This document shows positions 33,969 through 44,169 of a DNA stretch of 60,334 nt, piece by piece. The DNA comes from Palsa-892 sp035295845 (GTDB taxonomy: Bacteria > Pseudomonadota > Alphaproteobacteria > Rhizobiales > Xanthobacteraceae). Below the pieces are notes generated by a model. That model was not told the DNA's origin, did not search any database, and worked only from the letters and a program-made list of their open reading frames with translations. The position numbers were made by a program, and so were the translations under genes. The stretch is taken from positions 1-60,334 of the forward strand of contig DATGIF010000001.1 in NCBI GenBank assembly GCA_035295845.1, read 5' to 3'. Each line of letters begins with the position of its first letter. Position 1 is the stretch's first letter.

Positions 33969-34052
33969 CTCTTCCCCACGCGCGAAAGGAGGCGCGGCCC
34001 TTACTGTTTGCTGTTTAGCCGATAAGCCGGGACGAAATAAGGCGCAAAAACC

Positions 34053-34229
34053 TCAAGGCTGTTTTGAATGGGCGGCTGATGGAACCTCGGCCTCCGGGCG
34101 CTTTGCTTCCTCGCGGCCGCGGCTTTGGGTTTTGCGGCGCTTGAGATTTTCGCGTAGCGCCTTGGCGAGCCGCGCCGCGCGGCCGAGGTCATTCCGATTC
34201 GACGTCTTCGAAGCGTCATGCTCGCCCAT
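34053..34229 (-). CDS. 58-residue basic protein upstream of murA
   Basis: A short gene, ATG at 34229 and TGA at 34053. The product is very charged: MGEHDASKTS, then RAARLAKALRENLKRRKTQ, then an acidic/Pro tail. The LRENLKRRK helix is a pattern I recognise from small proteins next to murA in other Hyphomicrobiales. Function unknown; it could bind nucleic acid or membranes. Confidence 0.65.
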   Translation of the reverse strand: MGEHDASKTSNRNDLGRAARLAKALRENLKRRKTQSRGREEAKRPEAEVPSAAHSKQP

Positions 34230-34354
34230 CGGCTAGCCGTAGCGCCGCTTCCGATCGTTCGCAAGCCGCATTCCGGCTTGCGGCTCCCGGGCCTCCATGG
34301 CACTTAGCGCGTGCCAAGGCCTCTTTGTTTTGGCGGCGGCGTTCAATCCGGCTT

Positions 34355-34429
<75 letters not shown>

Positions 34430-34629
34430 TCTTCAATATACGGGCCTCTTTTGTAGATTGTGTTGCCTCGCCGGAGACTTGCGAGAGGAGGCCTTTTGTC
34501 ACGGGACCGTCAATCGACTTGTTCCGGAATACCAAAATTCTGTCGTCTCCTTCCGCTATCAGCCTGCCGCCTCTCTCTCCCGTTCTTCTCCGTCAGTCAC
34601 CAGAACCCCCACCATCGAGGATCACTCCC

Positions 34630-35133
34630 ATGCGCGCCTTTCGATTTGTCATTGCGCTGATTGCCGCCGTCGCACTTGCCCAAGTTTCGGGCCCGGCGCT
34701 GGCGCAGGCCGTCAAACAGATTCAGCTCAGCGAGAAGCAAATTCAAAATCTCATCGCCGCGCAGAAGGAAATGTCGGCGATCATGCAGAAGATGCAGGGC
34801 GACAAGCCCGACCCCAAGCTGCAGGCGGAGCTCGACGCCACGGCGAAGAAATTCGGCTTTGCGGGTTTCGATGAATTCGACGGCGTCTCGGAAAACGTCG
34901 CGCTGATCATGACCTGCATCGATCCGAAGACCAAGGCCGTGAGCGAGCCGAAGGACGCCATTCAAAAACAGATCAACGAAATCAAAGCCGACAAATCGAT
35001 TCCCGAGGCGCAGAAAAAGCAGATGCTCCAAGACCTGGAAGAAGCGCTGAAGACCGCGGAACCGATCAAATACAAGAGCAATATCGATCTCGTGCTGAAA
35101 TATTACGACAAGATCGACAGCGCGATGCAATAA
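34630..35133 (+). CDS. Secreted helical protein, 167 residues
   Basis: A signal peptide (about residues 1-26, ending ALAQA) precedes a mature all-helical protein rich in Lys, Gln and Asp, with two cysteine-poor helical bundles. No family recognised. A strong rho-independent terminator follows 20 bases after the stop, so it is likely a single-gene transcript with its promoter in the 200 bases after tRNA-Thr. Confidence 0.7.
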   Translation: MRAFRFVIALIAAVALAQVSGPALAQAVKQIQLSEKQIQNLIAAQKEMSAIMQKMQGDKPDPKLQAELDATAKKFGFAGFDEFDGVSENVALIMTCIDPKTKAVSEPKDAIQKQINEIKADKSIPEAQKKQMLQDLEEALKTAEPIKYKSNIDLVLKYYDKIDSAMQ

Positions 35134-35153
35134 AGCCCGCGACAATCATCAAG

Positions 35154-35182
35154 GCGGCCGGCTTCCCGCCGGCCGCTTTTTT
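35154..35182 (+). terminator. Rho-independent terminator
   Basis: A perfect 9-base stem GCGGCCGGC (35154-35162) / GCCGGCCGC (35168-35176) with a 5-base loop, followed by six T (35177-35182). It ends the secreted-protein transcript; its position between convergent genes may also help separate mscL transcription. Confidence 0.9.
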
Positions 35183-35194
35183 GCCGGCGGAAGA

Positions 35195-35611
35195 TCAACG
35201 CTGTTTCAACAGGTCGCGGATCTCGGCGAGCAGCGTTTCCTGCTTCGAAGGCGGCGCGGGCTTCGCCGGCTCCGCCGCTTCCTGCCGCTTCAAATAGTTG
35301 ATCCCTTTCACCACGATGAACAAGGCGCCCGCGATGATGAGGAAATTGAGCGCGATGGTCAGAAAGTTTCCATAGGCGAGCACCGCCCCCTGCTTTCTCG
35401 CTTCGGCGAGCGAATCCGCCGTCACCTTGGAGGTGAGCGGAACGAAGTAGTTGGTGAAATCGAGCCCGCCGGTGACCGCGCCCAGGACCGGCATGAACAG
35501 GTCGCCGACCAGCGACTCGACGATCTTGCCGAACGCGGCACCTATGATCACGCCGATGGCGAGATCAACGACATTGCCCTTCATCGCGAAGTCGCGAAAT
35601 TCCTTCCACAT
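35195..35611 (-). CDS. mscL: Large-conductance mechanosensitive channel
   Basis: A 138-residue channel subunit: N-terminal amphipathic helix FRDFAMKGNVVDLAIGVIIG, first membrane helix, periplasmic loop, second membrane helix (about residues 78-98) and the charged C-terminal bundle. A homopentamer releases solutes on hypo-osmotic shock. Confidence 0.94.
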   Translation of the reverse strand: MWKEFRDFAMKGNVVDLAIGVIIGAAFGKIVESLVGDLFMPVLGAVTGGLDFTNYFVPLTSKVTADSLAEARKQGAVLAYGNFLTIALNFLIIAGALFIVVKGINYLKRQEAAEPAKPAPPSKQETLLAEIRDLLKQR

Positions 35612-35798
35612 TGCACGCCTCCCCTGGTCCTAATCCGCGCACGCGGCGCCGGCTGGGTTCGATTATGCATTGCCGCGGCGATCCTTCCAGAACGAAGGCT
35701 TGCCGCGGACGGCCTTGCCGCCATGGACAAGGCGGGCCCGCTATGGTCCTTTCTTTGAAAATTGCGCCATCCGAAAGCGCCATGGCTGTGGTGTAACG

Positions 35799-38700
35799 AT
35801 GTTGCAGAGTTGGGCCGTCGTCGGCATCGCGCTCGCCTATATCGGCTTCCTGTTTGCCGTTGCGAGCTATGGCGACCGCGTGCGTTCCAACGCCGGGCAA
35901 GGACGCAGCCGCCCGCTGATCTACCCGCTGTCGCTCGCCGTCTATTGCACGTCGTGGACCTTCTTCGGCTCGGTGGGGCTTGCTTCCAAACAAGGCCTCG
36001 ACTTTCTCACGATCTATATCGGGCCGGTCCTGATGATCGGCTTCTGCTATCCGCTGATCCTCAAGATCGTGCGGCTCGCGAAAGCCCAGAACATCACGTC
36101 GATCGCCGACTTCATCGCCGCGCGCTACGGCAAGAGCCAGGCCGTCGCGGTGATCGTCACGATCGTCGCCGTGATCGGCGCGGTTCCCTACATCGCGCTG
36201 CAGCTGAAGGCGGTTTCGGCCTCGCTCGTCACGATCCTCGGCCATGACCGCTTCGCGCTCGCCGAATTCACCGGCGACGTTCCGGTGGTGGGCGATATCG
36301 CTTTCCTCGTCGCCGTCACGATGGCCGCCTTCGCGGTCCTGTTCGGCACCCGCCATACCGACGCGACCGAGCACCAGGAAGGCCTGATGCTCGCGATCGC
36401 GACCGAGTCCGTCATCAAGCTCGTGGCGTTTCTCGTCGTCGGCATCTACATCACCTTCTTTTTGTTCGGCGGCCTGCGCGATCTTTGGGACAAGGCGGCA
36501 AGTCTCGGCGGCGTGCTCCCGACCTTCACGACCGGAATCGATCCCGCGAACTGGATCACGATGACGGTGCTGTCGTCGCTCTGCTTTCTTCTGCTGCCGC
36601 GGCAATTCCATGTGGCGGTCGTCGAGAATAACGGCGAGGAGGAACTGCAGCGCGCGACCTGGCTGTTCCCGCTCTACCTTCTCCTGATCAACCTCTTTGT
36701 GGTGCCGATCGCGGTTGCCGGCCTTTATCTCTTCCCGCAGGGCGCGGTCGACAGCGACATGTTCGTGCTCGCCCTTCCCCTGAGCGCGAGGGCCGACACG
36801 CTCGCGCTCTTCGCCTTCATCGGCGGGCTTTCAGCCGCGACCGCGATGGTCATCGTCGAAAGCGTCGCGGTCGCGATCATGGTCTCGAACGACATCATCG
36901 TGCCGGTCACGTTGTGGCTTCGCGGCGCCGGATCGGGCGCGCGCGCCGATATGGGCGCGACGCTGCTCACGGCGCGCCGCTTTTGCATCTTCGGCGTGCT
37001 CCTGCTCGCCTACCTCTATTATCACCTCGCGGGTGAAGGGCAGCTCGCGCAGATCGGCCTCCTCTCCTTCGCCGCAGTCGCGCAGTTCGGCCCGGCGTTT
37101 TTCGGCGGATTGTTCTGGCGGCGCGCGACCGCGCGCGGCGCGATCGCGGGACTCGCGATCGGCGCCGCCGTCTGGGCCTATACGCTGTTGCTGCCGAGCT
37201 TCGTCGCGTCCGGACTTCTCGACCACGCATTTCTCGATTTCGGCCCGCTCGGCATCGAGGCCTTGAAGCCGCAGGCGCTGTTCGGGCTGGACGCGGCGCC
37301 GCTGACGCACGGCGTGTTCTGGAGCCTCGGGCTCAATATCCTCGCCTTCGTCGCGGTTTCGCTGATGACTTCGGCGACCCCCATCGAACGCCTGCAAGCA
37401 AACGTCTTCGTCCGCTCGGAACATGCGCCAATCGCGCCGGCGTTCCGGCTCTGGCAGTCATCGGTTGCGGTCGAGGAATTGATTACCACGGTCGCACGCT
37501 ATCTCGGCGAGGAACGGACACGGCGCTCGTTCGAGAACTTCGCGCAATCGCGCGGGACCACCCTCGATCCGAAACGCGAAGCCGACGCCCATGTGCTGCG
37601 CTACGCCGAGCACCTCCTCGCCTCGGCCATCGGGGCGGCTTCGTCCCGGCTCGTGCTTTCGATCCTCCTGCGCAAGAAAAGCGTTTCCACCAACGCGGCG
37701 CTGAAGCTCCTCGACGATGCTTCCGCCGCGATCCAATACAACCGCGAGATTTTGCAGACCGCGCTCGACCACGTGCGGCAGGGAATCGCGGTGTTCGACA
37801 AGAACCTGCAGCTCGTGCACTGGAACCGTCATTTCGGCGAAATGCTCGATCTCGCGCCGCATTTCGTCCGAGACGGCGTCGGGCTCGACGAAATCCTGCG
37901 CAAGAGCGCCGAGCGCGGCGATTTCGGCGAAGGCGACGTCGATGAGCTCGTGGCCGAGCGGCTCGATCGCTATGTCACCCGCACCGAGACGTTCCAGGAG
38001 CGCCTGCCGCTGCACGGGGTCGTGATCGAAGTGCGGTCGAATCGCATGCCCGACGGCGGCATCGTCGTCACCCATACGGACATCACGCCCGCGGTCGAGG
38101 CGGCGCAAACGCTCGAGCGCGTCAACGAAAATCTCGAACGCCGCGTGCGCGAGCGAACCGAGGAGCTGGCGCGGGCGAAAGCCGAGGCCGACGAGGCCAA
38201 CATCTCGAAGACGCGCTTTCTCGCCGCCGCCAGCCACGACATTCTGCAGCCGCTGAACGCGGCGCGGCTTTACGCCACGAGTCTCGTCGAGCGCGAGCGC
38301 GGCGGCGAGGAAGCGCGGCTCGCCGCCAATGTCGACGCCTCGCTCGAAGCGGTCGAGGAGATCCTGATCACGCTCCTCGATATTTCCCGCCTCGATACCG
38401 GCGCGCTGCAGCCCGATTTTAGCAATTTCCGCATCAACGATATTCTGAGCCAGCTCGAGGTCGAGTTCGCGCCGCTTGCCGCCGAGAAGGGGCTGAAGCT
38501 CACTTTCATGCCTTGCTCGCTTGCGGTTCGATCCGACCGCAGGTTGTTGCGGCGGCTGTTGCAGAACCTGGTCTCGAACGCGATCAAATACACGCCCGCA
38601 GGGCGGGTCCTCGTCGGCTGCCGGCGCCGGCGCGGAAGACTACGCATCGAGGTTGTCGACACCGGGCTCGGCATTCCGGCCGGCAAGCAGAAGACCGTGT

Positions 38701-39296
38701 TCAAGGAATTCCAGCGCCTCGATCAGGGCGCGCGCGCCGCCCGCGGGCTCGGGCTCGGGCTTTCCATCGTCGAACGCATCGCCCGCATCCTCGATCACAA
38801 AATCAAGCTGCGCTCGGCGCGCGGAGAGGGCTCGACCTTCTCGGTTGAAATCCCGACCGCGAGCGCCGCAGCACCCGCGGGCATCATGCCGAAGCCCGCG
38901 GCGCGGCCGGTCACTCCGCTCGATACCACCGTCGTGCTCTGCATCGAAAACGAACCGCAAGTGCTCGACGGCATGAAGACGCTGCTCGGCGGCTGGGGCT
39001 GCCATGTGCTCGCCGCGGCCGACCTCAGGGGCGCGCTTGCGATGCTGCGCGAACGCCCCGACGTTCTCCTCGTGGACTATCACCTCGACGAGGGGAACGG
39101 CATCGATGCGGTCGCGGGCTTGCGCGCCGCGCTCGGCGAGGAATCGCCGGCGGCGTTGATTACCGCCGACCGCAGTCCCGGCGTGCGCGAGCAAGCGCGC
39201 GCGAAGAACATTCAGGTGATTCACAAGCCGCTGAAGCCCGCGGCCTTGCGCGCGTTTCTCGCGCAATGGCGCGTTTCGCGCCCCGCCGCCGAGTGA
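35799..39296 (+). CDS. Sodium/solute-symporter-type hybrid histidine kinase (CrbS-like)
   Basis: A 1165-residue protein: about 12-13 membrane helices of an SSS/PutP-like symporter domain (residues 1-540), a linker, a PAS-like domain (about 650-770), coiled-coil, HisKA with SHDILQPL (His813), an ATPase domain (N-box NLVSNAIKY, GLGLGLS) and a receiver with phospho-Asp1093 (LLVDYHLD). ATG at 35799 starts the first helix. With the convergent NarL-type regulator it forms a CrbS/CrbR (MxtR/ErdR)-like pair, known elsewhere to control acetyl-CoA synthetase and acetate use. The signal is unproven here. Confidence 0.85.
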   Translation: MLQSWAVVGIALAYIGFLFAVASYGDRVRSNAGQGRSRPLIYPLSLAVYCTSWTFFGSVGLASKQGLDFLTIYIGPVLMIGFCYPLILKIVRLAKAQNITSIADFIAARYGKSQAVAVIVTIVAVIGAVPYIALQLKAVSASLVTILGHDRFALAEFTGDVPVVGDIAFLVAVTMAAFAVLFGTRHTDATEHQEGLMLAIATESVIKLVAFLVVGIYITFFLFGGLRDLWDKAASLGGVLPTFTTGIDPANWITMTVLSSLCFLLLPRQFHVAVVENNGEEELQRATWLFPLYLLLINLFVVPIAVAGLYLFPQGAVDSDMFVLALPLSARADTLALFAFIGGLSAATAMVIVESVAVAIMVSNDIIVPVTLWLRGAGSGARADMGATLLTARRFCIFGVLLLAYLYYHLAGEGQLAQIGLLSFAAVAQFGPAFFGGLFWRRATARGAIAGLAIGAAVWAYTLLLPSFVASGLLDHAFLDFGPLGIEALKPQALFGLDAAPLTHGVFWSLGLNILAFVAVSLMTSATPIERLQANVFVRSEHAPIAPAFRLWQSSVAVEELITTVARYLGEERTRRSFENFAQSRGTTLDPKREADAHVLRYAEHLLASAIGAASSRLVLSILLRKKSVSTNAALKLLDDASAAIQYNREILQTALDHVRQGIAVFDKNLQLVHWNRHFGEMLDLAPHFVRDGVGLDEILRKSAERGDFGEGDVDELVAERLDRYVTRTETFQERLPLHGVVIEVRSNRMPDGGIVVTHTDITPAVEAAQTLERVNENLERRVRERTEELARAKAEADEANISKTRFLAAASHDILQPLNAARLYATSLVERERGGEEARLAANVDASLEAVEEILITLLDISRLDTGALQPDFSNFRINDILSQLEVEFAPLAAEKGLKLTFMPCSLAVRSDRRLLRRLLQNLVSNAIKYTPAGRVLVGCRRRRGRLRIEVVDTGLGIPAGKQKTVFKEFQRLDQGARAARGLGLGLSIVERIARILDHKIKLRSARGEGSTFSVEIPTASAAAPAGIMPKPAARPVTPLDTTVVLCIENEPQVLDGMKTLLGGWGCHVLAAADLRGALAMLRERPDVLLVDYHLDEGNGIDAVAGLRAALGEESPAALITADRSPGVREQARAKNIQVIHKPLKPAALRAFLAQWRVSRPAAE

Positions 39297-39319
39297 ATTT
39301 CAAATAATTCCGGCTGCCG

Positions 39320-40030
39320 TCAGTTGACCGGCCGCGACCATTGGCCGGCCTCGATCTTCGAGGCGGCGATGACGGCCTGCGTGCGGCTTTCGACCCCGAG
39401 CTTTTGTAGGATTGCCGAGACGTGCGCCTTCACGGTCGCTTCCGAGACGCCGAGCTCATAGGCGATCTGCTTGTTCAGGAGCCCCTCGGACAACATCATC
39501 AAGACGCGCACCTGTTGCGGCGTCAGCGTCGACAGTTTCGCCACGAGATCGCGGGTATCGTCCTCGGTGGCGATCGAAAGGTCGACGTCGGGCGGCGTCC
39601 ACACGCCGCCTTCAAGCACCTGCCGGATGGCGCTCCGCATCTGATCGATGCTGAGCGTCTTCGGCAGGAAGCCGGAAGCGCCGAATTCCATGCAGCGGCG
39701 GATCACGTCGGCTTCTTCGGTCGCCGACACGATCACCACCGGCACGCCGGGAAACTGCGCGCGAAGATAAAGAAGCCCCGAGAAGCCGCGCACGCCAGGC
39801 ATGGCAAGGTCGAGAAGCACGAGGTCGATGTCGCTCTCGCGTTCAAGCAACGCCTGCAGGTCCTCGAAGCCGCCGGCTTCGAAGATGCGCGCGCCGCCGA
39901 ACTGATTGCCCACCGCTTCTTTCAGCGCGCCGCGAAAGAGTGGGTGATCGTCGGCAATCACGAAGCGGTAGGACGCGGAGGATTCCACGGCATCTCTCTT
40001 GGAAACGTCGCCCGGCTGCAACGAGGTCAT
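39320..40030 (-). CDS. LuxR/NarL-type response regulator (CrbR-like)
   Basis: A 236-residue regulator with an N-terminal receiver (DDHPLFR, phospho-Asp74 in LLDLAMPG, Lys in FLPKT) and a C-terminal LuxR-type helix-turn-helix (LTPQQVRVLMMLSEGLLNKQ). It is convergent with the SSS-type kinase, 23 bases apart, and is its probable partner. Predicted output, by analogy to CrbR/ErdR, is activation of acetate assimilation genes. Confidence 0.86.
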   Translation of the reverse strand: MTSLQPGDVSKRDAVESSASYRFVIADDHPLFRGALKEAVGNQFGGARIFEAGGFEDLQALLERESDIDLVLLDLAMPGVRGFSGLLYLRAQFPGVPVVIVSATEEADVIRRCMEFGASGFLPKTLSIDQMRSAIRQVLEGGVWTPPDVDLSIATEDDTRDLVAKLSTLTPQQVRVLMMLSEGLLNKQIAYELGVSEATVKAHVSAILQKLGVESRTQAVIAASKIEAGQWSRPVN

Positions 40031-40096
40031 GACCGATGTTCCGCCGTCCGGAACGGGATTGCAAGTCTCCAGCTGCGAAGAAGCCCGGGCAGCAAC

Positions 40097-40528
40097 TTAC
40101 GTTCGTTTCTGCTCATTTTCCCGCTGCAAATTCTCGATCATGCCCATGAAGCGGCGAAAGACGCCCTCGAAGAATTTCATGACGCGATCGACATCGGCGT
40201 CGCTCGGCAATTTGAGATCGCCGCCCGGGCGCCGTCCGAGTTCGGCTTCCAAGCTCGCGACCCTCTCCTGCAGGCGGGCGATTTCCTTCTCATAGGCGGC
40301 GCGATCGTCGGCCGTAGCCTCGCAGGTCCAGCCGTCGCCCTTCTGGCGGCAGAGCGAAACCTGGCCGGTGCGCGTATCGAGCCTGAGCACGCCGTCGGCG
40401 ACCGGGCTCATGGTGTAGCGGCCGTTCTCGCTCTCGGGCACGGCTTTGGATGAAGGCGTCTGCGCGAATGCCGCCGGAGCAACAGCGCAAGCGAGCAAGA
40501 ACAAAAGCAACAGCCGGAATCGGGCCAT
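40097..40528 (-). CDS. Exported protein with C-terminal coiled coil
   Basis: A 143-residue protein with a signal peptide (residues 1-22, AFAQT), a beta-like segment (GRYTMSPVADGVLRLDTRTGQ, with a Cys pair in SLCRQKGDGWTC), then a coiled coil (about 75-95) and a basic end. It resembles small periplasmic proteins of Hyphomicrobiales of unknown function. ATG at 40528 chosen for the signal peptide. Confidence 0.7.
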   Translation of the reverse strand: MARFRLLLLFLLACAVAPAAFAQTPSSKAVPESENGRYTMSPVADGVLRLDTRTGQVSLCRQKGDGWTCEATADDRAAYEKEIARLQERVASLEAELGRRPGGDLKLPSDADVDRVMKFFEGVFRRFMGMIENLQRENEQKRT

Positions 40529-40592
40529 GATCCGCCCTCCGCGGTATCGGACCGTCCCCATATACGCCGCCGGCCTGAAGGCCGCCAGCGGC

Positions 40593-42809
40593 TTACGCCG
40601 CCTTCTGCTTTTCCGCCGGCTTCTGGAAGCGGCCGTAGAAAGTCTCGCCGCGCGCGGCCATGTCGTTGAGGAGCGCGTTCGGCTTGAAGCGGTCGCCATA
40701 TTTGCCGGCGAGCTTGTTGCAAAGCTTCACGAACTCCTTGACGCCCATGAAATCGATGTAGGAGAGCGGGCCGCCGGTGAACGGCGCGTAGCCGAAGCCG
40801 AGAATGCCGCCGACATCGGCGTCGCGCATGTCGGTGATCACGCCCTCCTCGACGCAGCGCGCGGTTTCGAGCGCCTGGATCGCCAGGAAGCGCGCTTTTA
40901 ATTCATCGACATCGAAGGCTTCGCCCGGCTTCGGCGCGCCGACGATCTCGGGAATGCCGGGCCACAGGCGCTTCGGTCCGTTCTCCGGATAGTCGTAGAA
41001 GCCCTTGCCGTTCTTGCGGCCGTAGCGGCCGCGCTTGACGACCATCTCCTCCAGCAACTTTTCCTGACGCGGATCGATGACCGAAGCGCCAAGGTCGTTC
41101 TTGGTCGCCTGCAGGATTTTCCAGGCGAGATCCACGGCCACCTCGTCGTTGAGCGACAAGGGGCCTACGGGCATGCCGGCCATGCGGCCGACATTCTCGA
41201 CCATCGCCGCCGGCGCGCCGTCGGTGAGCATCAAATGCCCCTCGCGGATATAGGTGCCGACCACGCGCGAGGTGTAGAAGCCGCGCGAATCGTTGACGAC
41301 GATCGGCGTTTTCTTGATGGCGCGGACGTAGTCGAGCGCCCTCGCGATCGCCTCGTCGCCGGTTTTCTTGCCCTTGATCACCTCGACGAGCATCATCTTG
41401 TCGACCGGCGAGAAGAAGTGGATGCCGACGAAATGGTCGGGCCGCTTTGAAATCTCGGCGAGCGAACTGATCGGCAGCGTCGAGGTGTTGGACCCGTAAA
41501 TCACGTCGGGGGCGATGACCGCCTCGGCCTTGGCGATCACGTCTGCCTTGATCTTGCGATCCTCGAACACCGCCTCGACGACGAGATCGACGCCCGCAAT
41601 ATCGGAATAATCCGCCGTGGTCTGGATGCGCGCGAGCAGCGCGTCGCGGTCTTCGGCCCTGGCGCGGCCCTTGGCGATCTGATCGGACATGAGCTTCTGC
41701 GAAAGCTGCTTGCCGCGCTCGGCCGATTCCTTGTCGCGGTCGAGGAGCACGACGTCGATTCCCGCCTGCGCGGTGACGTAAGCAATGCCCGCGCCCATGA
41801 ATCCGGCGCCCAAGATTGCGACCTTGTTGATCTTCTTCGCCGGCACGTTTTGCGGCCGCCGCGCGCCCTTGTTCAATTCCTGCATCGACAGGAACAGCGT
41901 GCGAATCATCGCCTTCGCTTCCTTCGAACGCAGGATATTGACGAAATAGCGCGATTCGACCTTCAGCGCCGCGTCCATCGGCAACTGCAGGCCTTCGAAC
42001 ACGCATTTCAGAATGGCTTTGACCGCCGGATAGTTGTCGTAGGTTTCGCGGCGATAGATGGCATTGGCGGGCGGCCAGGTCATCATGCCGCCCTTCGAGA
42101 ATACCGGGCCGCTCGGCAGCTTGAAGCCGTCGATGTCCCAGGGCTGCACACCCTTGCCGCCGCCTTTGATCCAGGCCTTGGCGCTTTCGATCAGCTTGTC
42201 GGCGGGCACGACCTCGTCGATCAGTTTCATGTCCTTCGCCTTCTGCACGCGAAGCTGCTCGCCGCGGAAGAGGAACTGCAACGCGTCGGTGGTCTGGATC
42301 ATGCGCGGCACGCGCTGGGTGCCGCCGCCGCCGGGGAAGAGGCCGACCTTCACTTCCGGAAGGCCAATGCGCGACTTCGAATTGTCGGCGGCTATCCGAC
42401 GATGGCAGGCGAGCGCGAGCTCGAAGGCGCCGCCCATGCAGGTGCCGTTGATCGCCGCGACCCACGGCTTGCCGCATTTTTCGAGCTTGCGGAAGGTGAG
42501 CGAAAGCTTGCGCGACTCGTCGAAGAAAACCTGCATCGCCGCCTGCTCGCCCTTCGCCCTGGCGATCTCGCCGAGCGTTTTGCCGAGGCCTTGCAGCATG
42601 GACAGGTCAGCGCCGCCGGAGAACGTATCCTTGCCGGAGGTGACGACCACGCCCTTGATCGCGGCGTCGCTCGCCACCTTGTCGACGATCGCCGACAATT
42701 CCTCGGTGACGCTCTGGTCGATGACATTCATCGACTTGCCGGGCATGTCCCAGGTGACGAGCGCAATCCCGTCGGCGTCGACGTCGAATTTGAAATTCTT
42801 GTAGCTCAT
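40593..42809 (-). CDS. fadJ: Bifunctional enoyl-CoA hydratase / 3-hydroxyacyl-CoA dehydrogenase
   Basis: A 738-residue FadB/FadJ-type enzyme. Residues 1-190 are a crotonase domain (oxyanion loop FSGGADLSML, glutamate region around GTCMGGAFELAL). About residue 320 begins the NAD-binding domain VAILGAGFMGAGIA, followed by two C-terminal 3HCDH domains. It hydrates enoyl-CoA and oxidises the hydroxyacyl-CoA in beta-oxidation. It is the last gene of the MerR-fadE-fadA-fadJ unit. Confidence 0.93.
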   Translation of the reverse strand: MSYKNFKFDVDADGIALVTWDMPGKSMNVIDQSVTEELSAIVDKVASDAAIKGVVVTSGKDTFSGGADLSMLQGLGKTLGEIARAKGEQAAMQVFFDESRKLSLTFRKLEKCGKPWVAAINGTCMGGAFELALACHRRIAADNSKSRIGLPEVKVGLFPGGGGTQRVPRMIQTTDALQFLFRGEQLRVQKAKDMKLIDEVVPADKLIESAKAWIKGGGKGVQPWDIDGFKLPSGPVFSKGGMMTWPPANAIYRRETYDNYPAVKAILKCVFEGLQLPMDAALKVESRYFVNILRSKEAKAMIRTLFLSMQELNKGARRPQNVPAKKINKVAILGAGFMGAGIAYVTAQAGIDVVLLDRDKESAERGKQLSQKLMSDQIAKGRARAEDRDALLARIQTTADYSDIAGVDLVVEAVFEDRKIKADVIAKAEAVIAPDVIYGSNTSTLPISSLAEISKRPDHFVGIHFFSPVDKMMLVEVIKGKKTGDEAIARALDYVRAIKKTPIVVNDSRGFYTSRVVGTYIREGHLMLTDGAPAAMVENVGRMAGMPVGPLSLNDEVAVDLAWKILQATKNDLGASVIDPRQEKLLEEMVVKRGRYGRKNGKGFYDYPENGPKRLWPGIPEIVGAPKPGEAFDVDELKARFLAIQALETARCVEEGVITDMRDADVGGILGFGYAPFTGGPLSYIDFMGVKEFVKLCNKLAGKYGDRFKPNALLNDMAARGETFYGRFQKPAEKQKAA

Positions 42810-42841
42810 GGCAATCCCCGCCTGTGCGAACCGTGAAGAAA

Positions 42842-42863
42842 GGCCCGCGCGAGAACGCGGGCC
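42842..42863 (-). other. Hairpin between fadA and fadJ
   Basis: A perfect 8-base stem GGCCCGCG (42842-42849) / CGCGGGCC (42856-42863) with a 6-base loop. On the coding (minus) strand it is followed by TTTCTT, so it could act as a partial terminator or as a processing signal between the two genes. Confidence 0.5.
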
Positions 42864-42875
42864 TCGAATGTCGTG

Positions 42876-44168
<1,293 letters not shown>

Positions 44169-44169
44169 T

